A stretch of 5,901 bases of DNA from Thermoflexales bacterium. Lineage in GTDB: Bacteria > Chloroflexota > Anaerolineae > S140-20. The stretch covers positions 1 to 5,901 of the forward strand of contig WFUY01000280.1 of assembly GCA_015484715.1 (NCBI GenBank), in the 5' to 3' direction. The notes beneath the pieces are model-generated. The model worked only from the letters and a program-made list of their open reading frames with translations, made no database searches and was not told the origin of the DNA. The translations under genes and the position numbers were made by a program. This document shows positions 5,304-5,901 of the stretch, piece after piece; the stretch's first letter is position 1, and each line of letters begins with the position of its first letter.

Positions 5304-5901
5304 ATGAGCGAATGGAATGGCAGAAGTTCCCAAATGGAAGAAGGTTACTGGCGGGCACTGCTGCAAGAGGGAGAATTTGCCGCTTCCGCCGGCAAGGCCC
5401 CGCTACAAGGGGTAGAGGTGCTGGAGGGACTCGCCCAAGATCGGGTCCCTTCGGACGGTCGTACAGCTCCTCCCGACGATGTCTGGGAGGCCGCCCAGGA
5501 GATCTTTGAGAACAACGGCACGCTGGAGCTGGAGGCGACCGGTTACAACCGAGGAGGGTTGCTGGTCACCTGGCGTGGTTTGCAGGGGTTCGTGCCCGCC
5601 TCCCATTTGATCGGTTTCTCCCCCTGGCTGAGCGAAGAAGAGCGCCGGGCGGAGCTGGCACGGCGGGTGGGCCAGCGGCTTACCCTGCGCATCATTGAAT
5701 TGGATCCCGCTCGCTGGCGATTTGTCCTCTCCGAACGCATCACCACGGAGGAGATACGGCGTCGGGAGGCCCTGCTGGCCGAGATCACTCCTGGCGAGGT
5801 CCGTGAGGGCATCGTGACCAACCTGACCTCCTTCGGCGCTTTCGTGGACCTGGGGGGGGTCGAGGGGCTTATCCACATTTCCGAGCTCTCCTGGGGGAGG
5901 G
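5304..5901 (+). CDS. S1 RNA-binding domain protein (ribosomal protein S1-like), 3' end outside window
   Basis: The first 199 codons of an open frame with no stop before the window edge. Residues 1-60 are a non-conserved head (acidic, then Pro/Asp-rich near 49-59) without a recognisable S1 fold. Residues about 61-145 form one S1 domain resembling a second-repeat S1 domain of ribosomal protein S1: VWEAAQEIFENNGTLELEATGYNRGGLLV, broken here as VWEAAQEIFENNG (60-72) and TGYNRGGLLV (79-88), then GLQGFVPASHL (92-102) and RWRFVLSER (137-145). A second domain starts at 163 with PGEVREGIVTNLTSFGAFVD (163-182) and GLIHISELSWG (188-198). S1 repeats bind single-stranded RNA; ribosomal S1 brings mRNA to the 30S subunit. 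The ATG at 5304 follows AGGAG (5290-5294) at 9 bases' spacing and has a consensus promoter upstream. The total domain number is unknown, so it could be bona fide S1 or a shorter S1-repeat RNA-binding protein. Confidence 0.88.
   Translation, partial: MSEWNGRSSQMEEGYWRALLQEGEFAASAGKAPLQGVEVLEGLAQDRVPSDGRTAPPDDVWEAAQEIFENNGTLELEATGYNRGGLLVTWRGLQGFVPASHLIGFSPWLSEEERRAELARRVGQRLTLRIIELDPARWRFVLSERITTEEIRRREALLAEITPGEVREGIVTNLTSFGAFVDLGGVEGLIHISELSWGR

Noticed and set aside
5403..5876. Minus-strand open frame (157 codons) opposite the S1-domain gene
   Set aside because: The plus strand encodes clear S1 repeats and has a consensus promoter and ribosome binding site; the antisense product has no motif.

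Overview
The window is GC-rich bacterial chromosome that is almost fully coding. It holds five protein genes and the control regions between them. The gene set is an NatA/NatB-like ABC exporter with a SpoIIM-type tail, a mevalonate-pathway decarboxylase, an MGDG-synthase-like glycosyltransferase and a multi-S1-domain protein. Together with promoters of sigma70 type, this is most consistent with a thermophilic or environmental Chloroflexota bacterium (Anaerolineae-like). That assignment is inferred from gene content; no marker gene in the window proves it.

Layout. Positions 1-157 are a control region: a 12-bp-arm inverted repeat (37-71), then an extended -10 promoter (86-114) and a Shine-Dalgarno. 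Positions 158-2586 are a two-gene transcription unit with a 4-nt ATGA overlap, an ABC exporter ATPase and its membrane subunit. The membrane subunit is a fusion of an ABC-2 permease and a SpoIIM-family domain. Positions 2587-2782 are a spacer with its own promoter (TTGCCC-N17-TACAAT). Positions 2783-3775 encode a diphosphomevalonate decarboxylase family enzyme. It converges, with only 24 nt between stop codons, on a glycosyltransferase gene on the minus strand (3800-4927). Positions 4928-5303 are a divergent control region with a minus-strand promoter for the glycosyltransferase, several dyads, a perfect-consensus plus-strand promoter with an A/T-rich upstream element, and a roughly 120-nt structured leader. 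Positions 5304-5901 are the 5' part of an S1-domain protein gene that runs off the window.

How the genes may work together. The decarboxylase feeds isoprenoid synthesis (IPP or isopentenyl phosphate), the glycosyltransferase probably makes glycolipids, and the exporter is a membrane complex of unknown substrate, so the first four genes share a loose envelope/lipid theme. The S1 gene belongs to translation or RNA metabolism and has by far the strongest-looking promoter.

I saw no CRISPR array, tRNA, rRNA, insertion sequence, phage or defence gene. The points most worth a second look are the ABC-2/SpoIIM fusion, the Lys-to-Asn change in the decarboxylase substrate motif (possible phosphomevalonate decarboxylase), and the regulatory structures between the glycosyltransferase and S1 genes. 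None of these is clearly a wholly new system.
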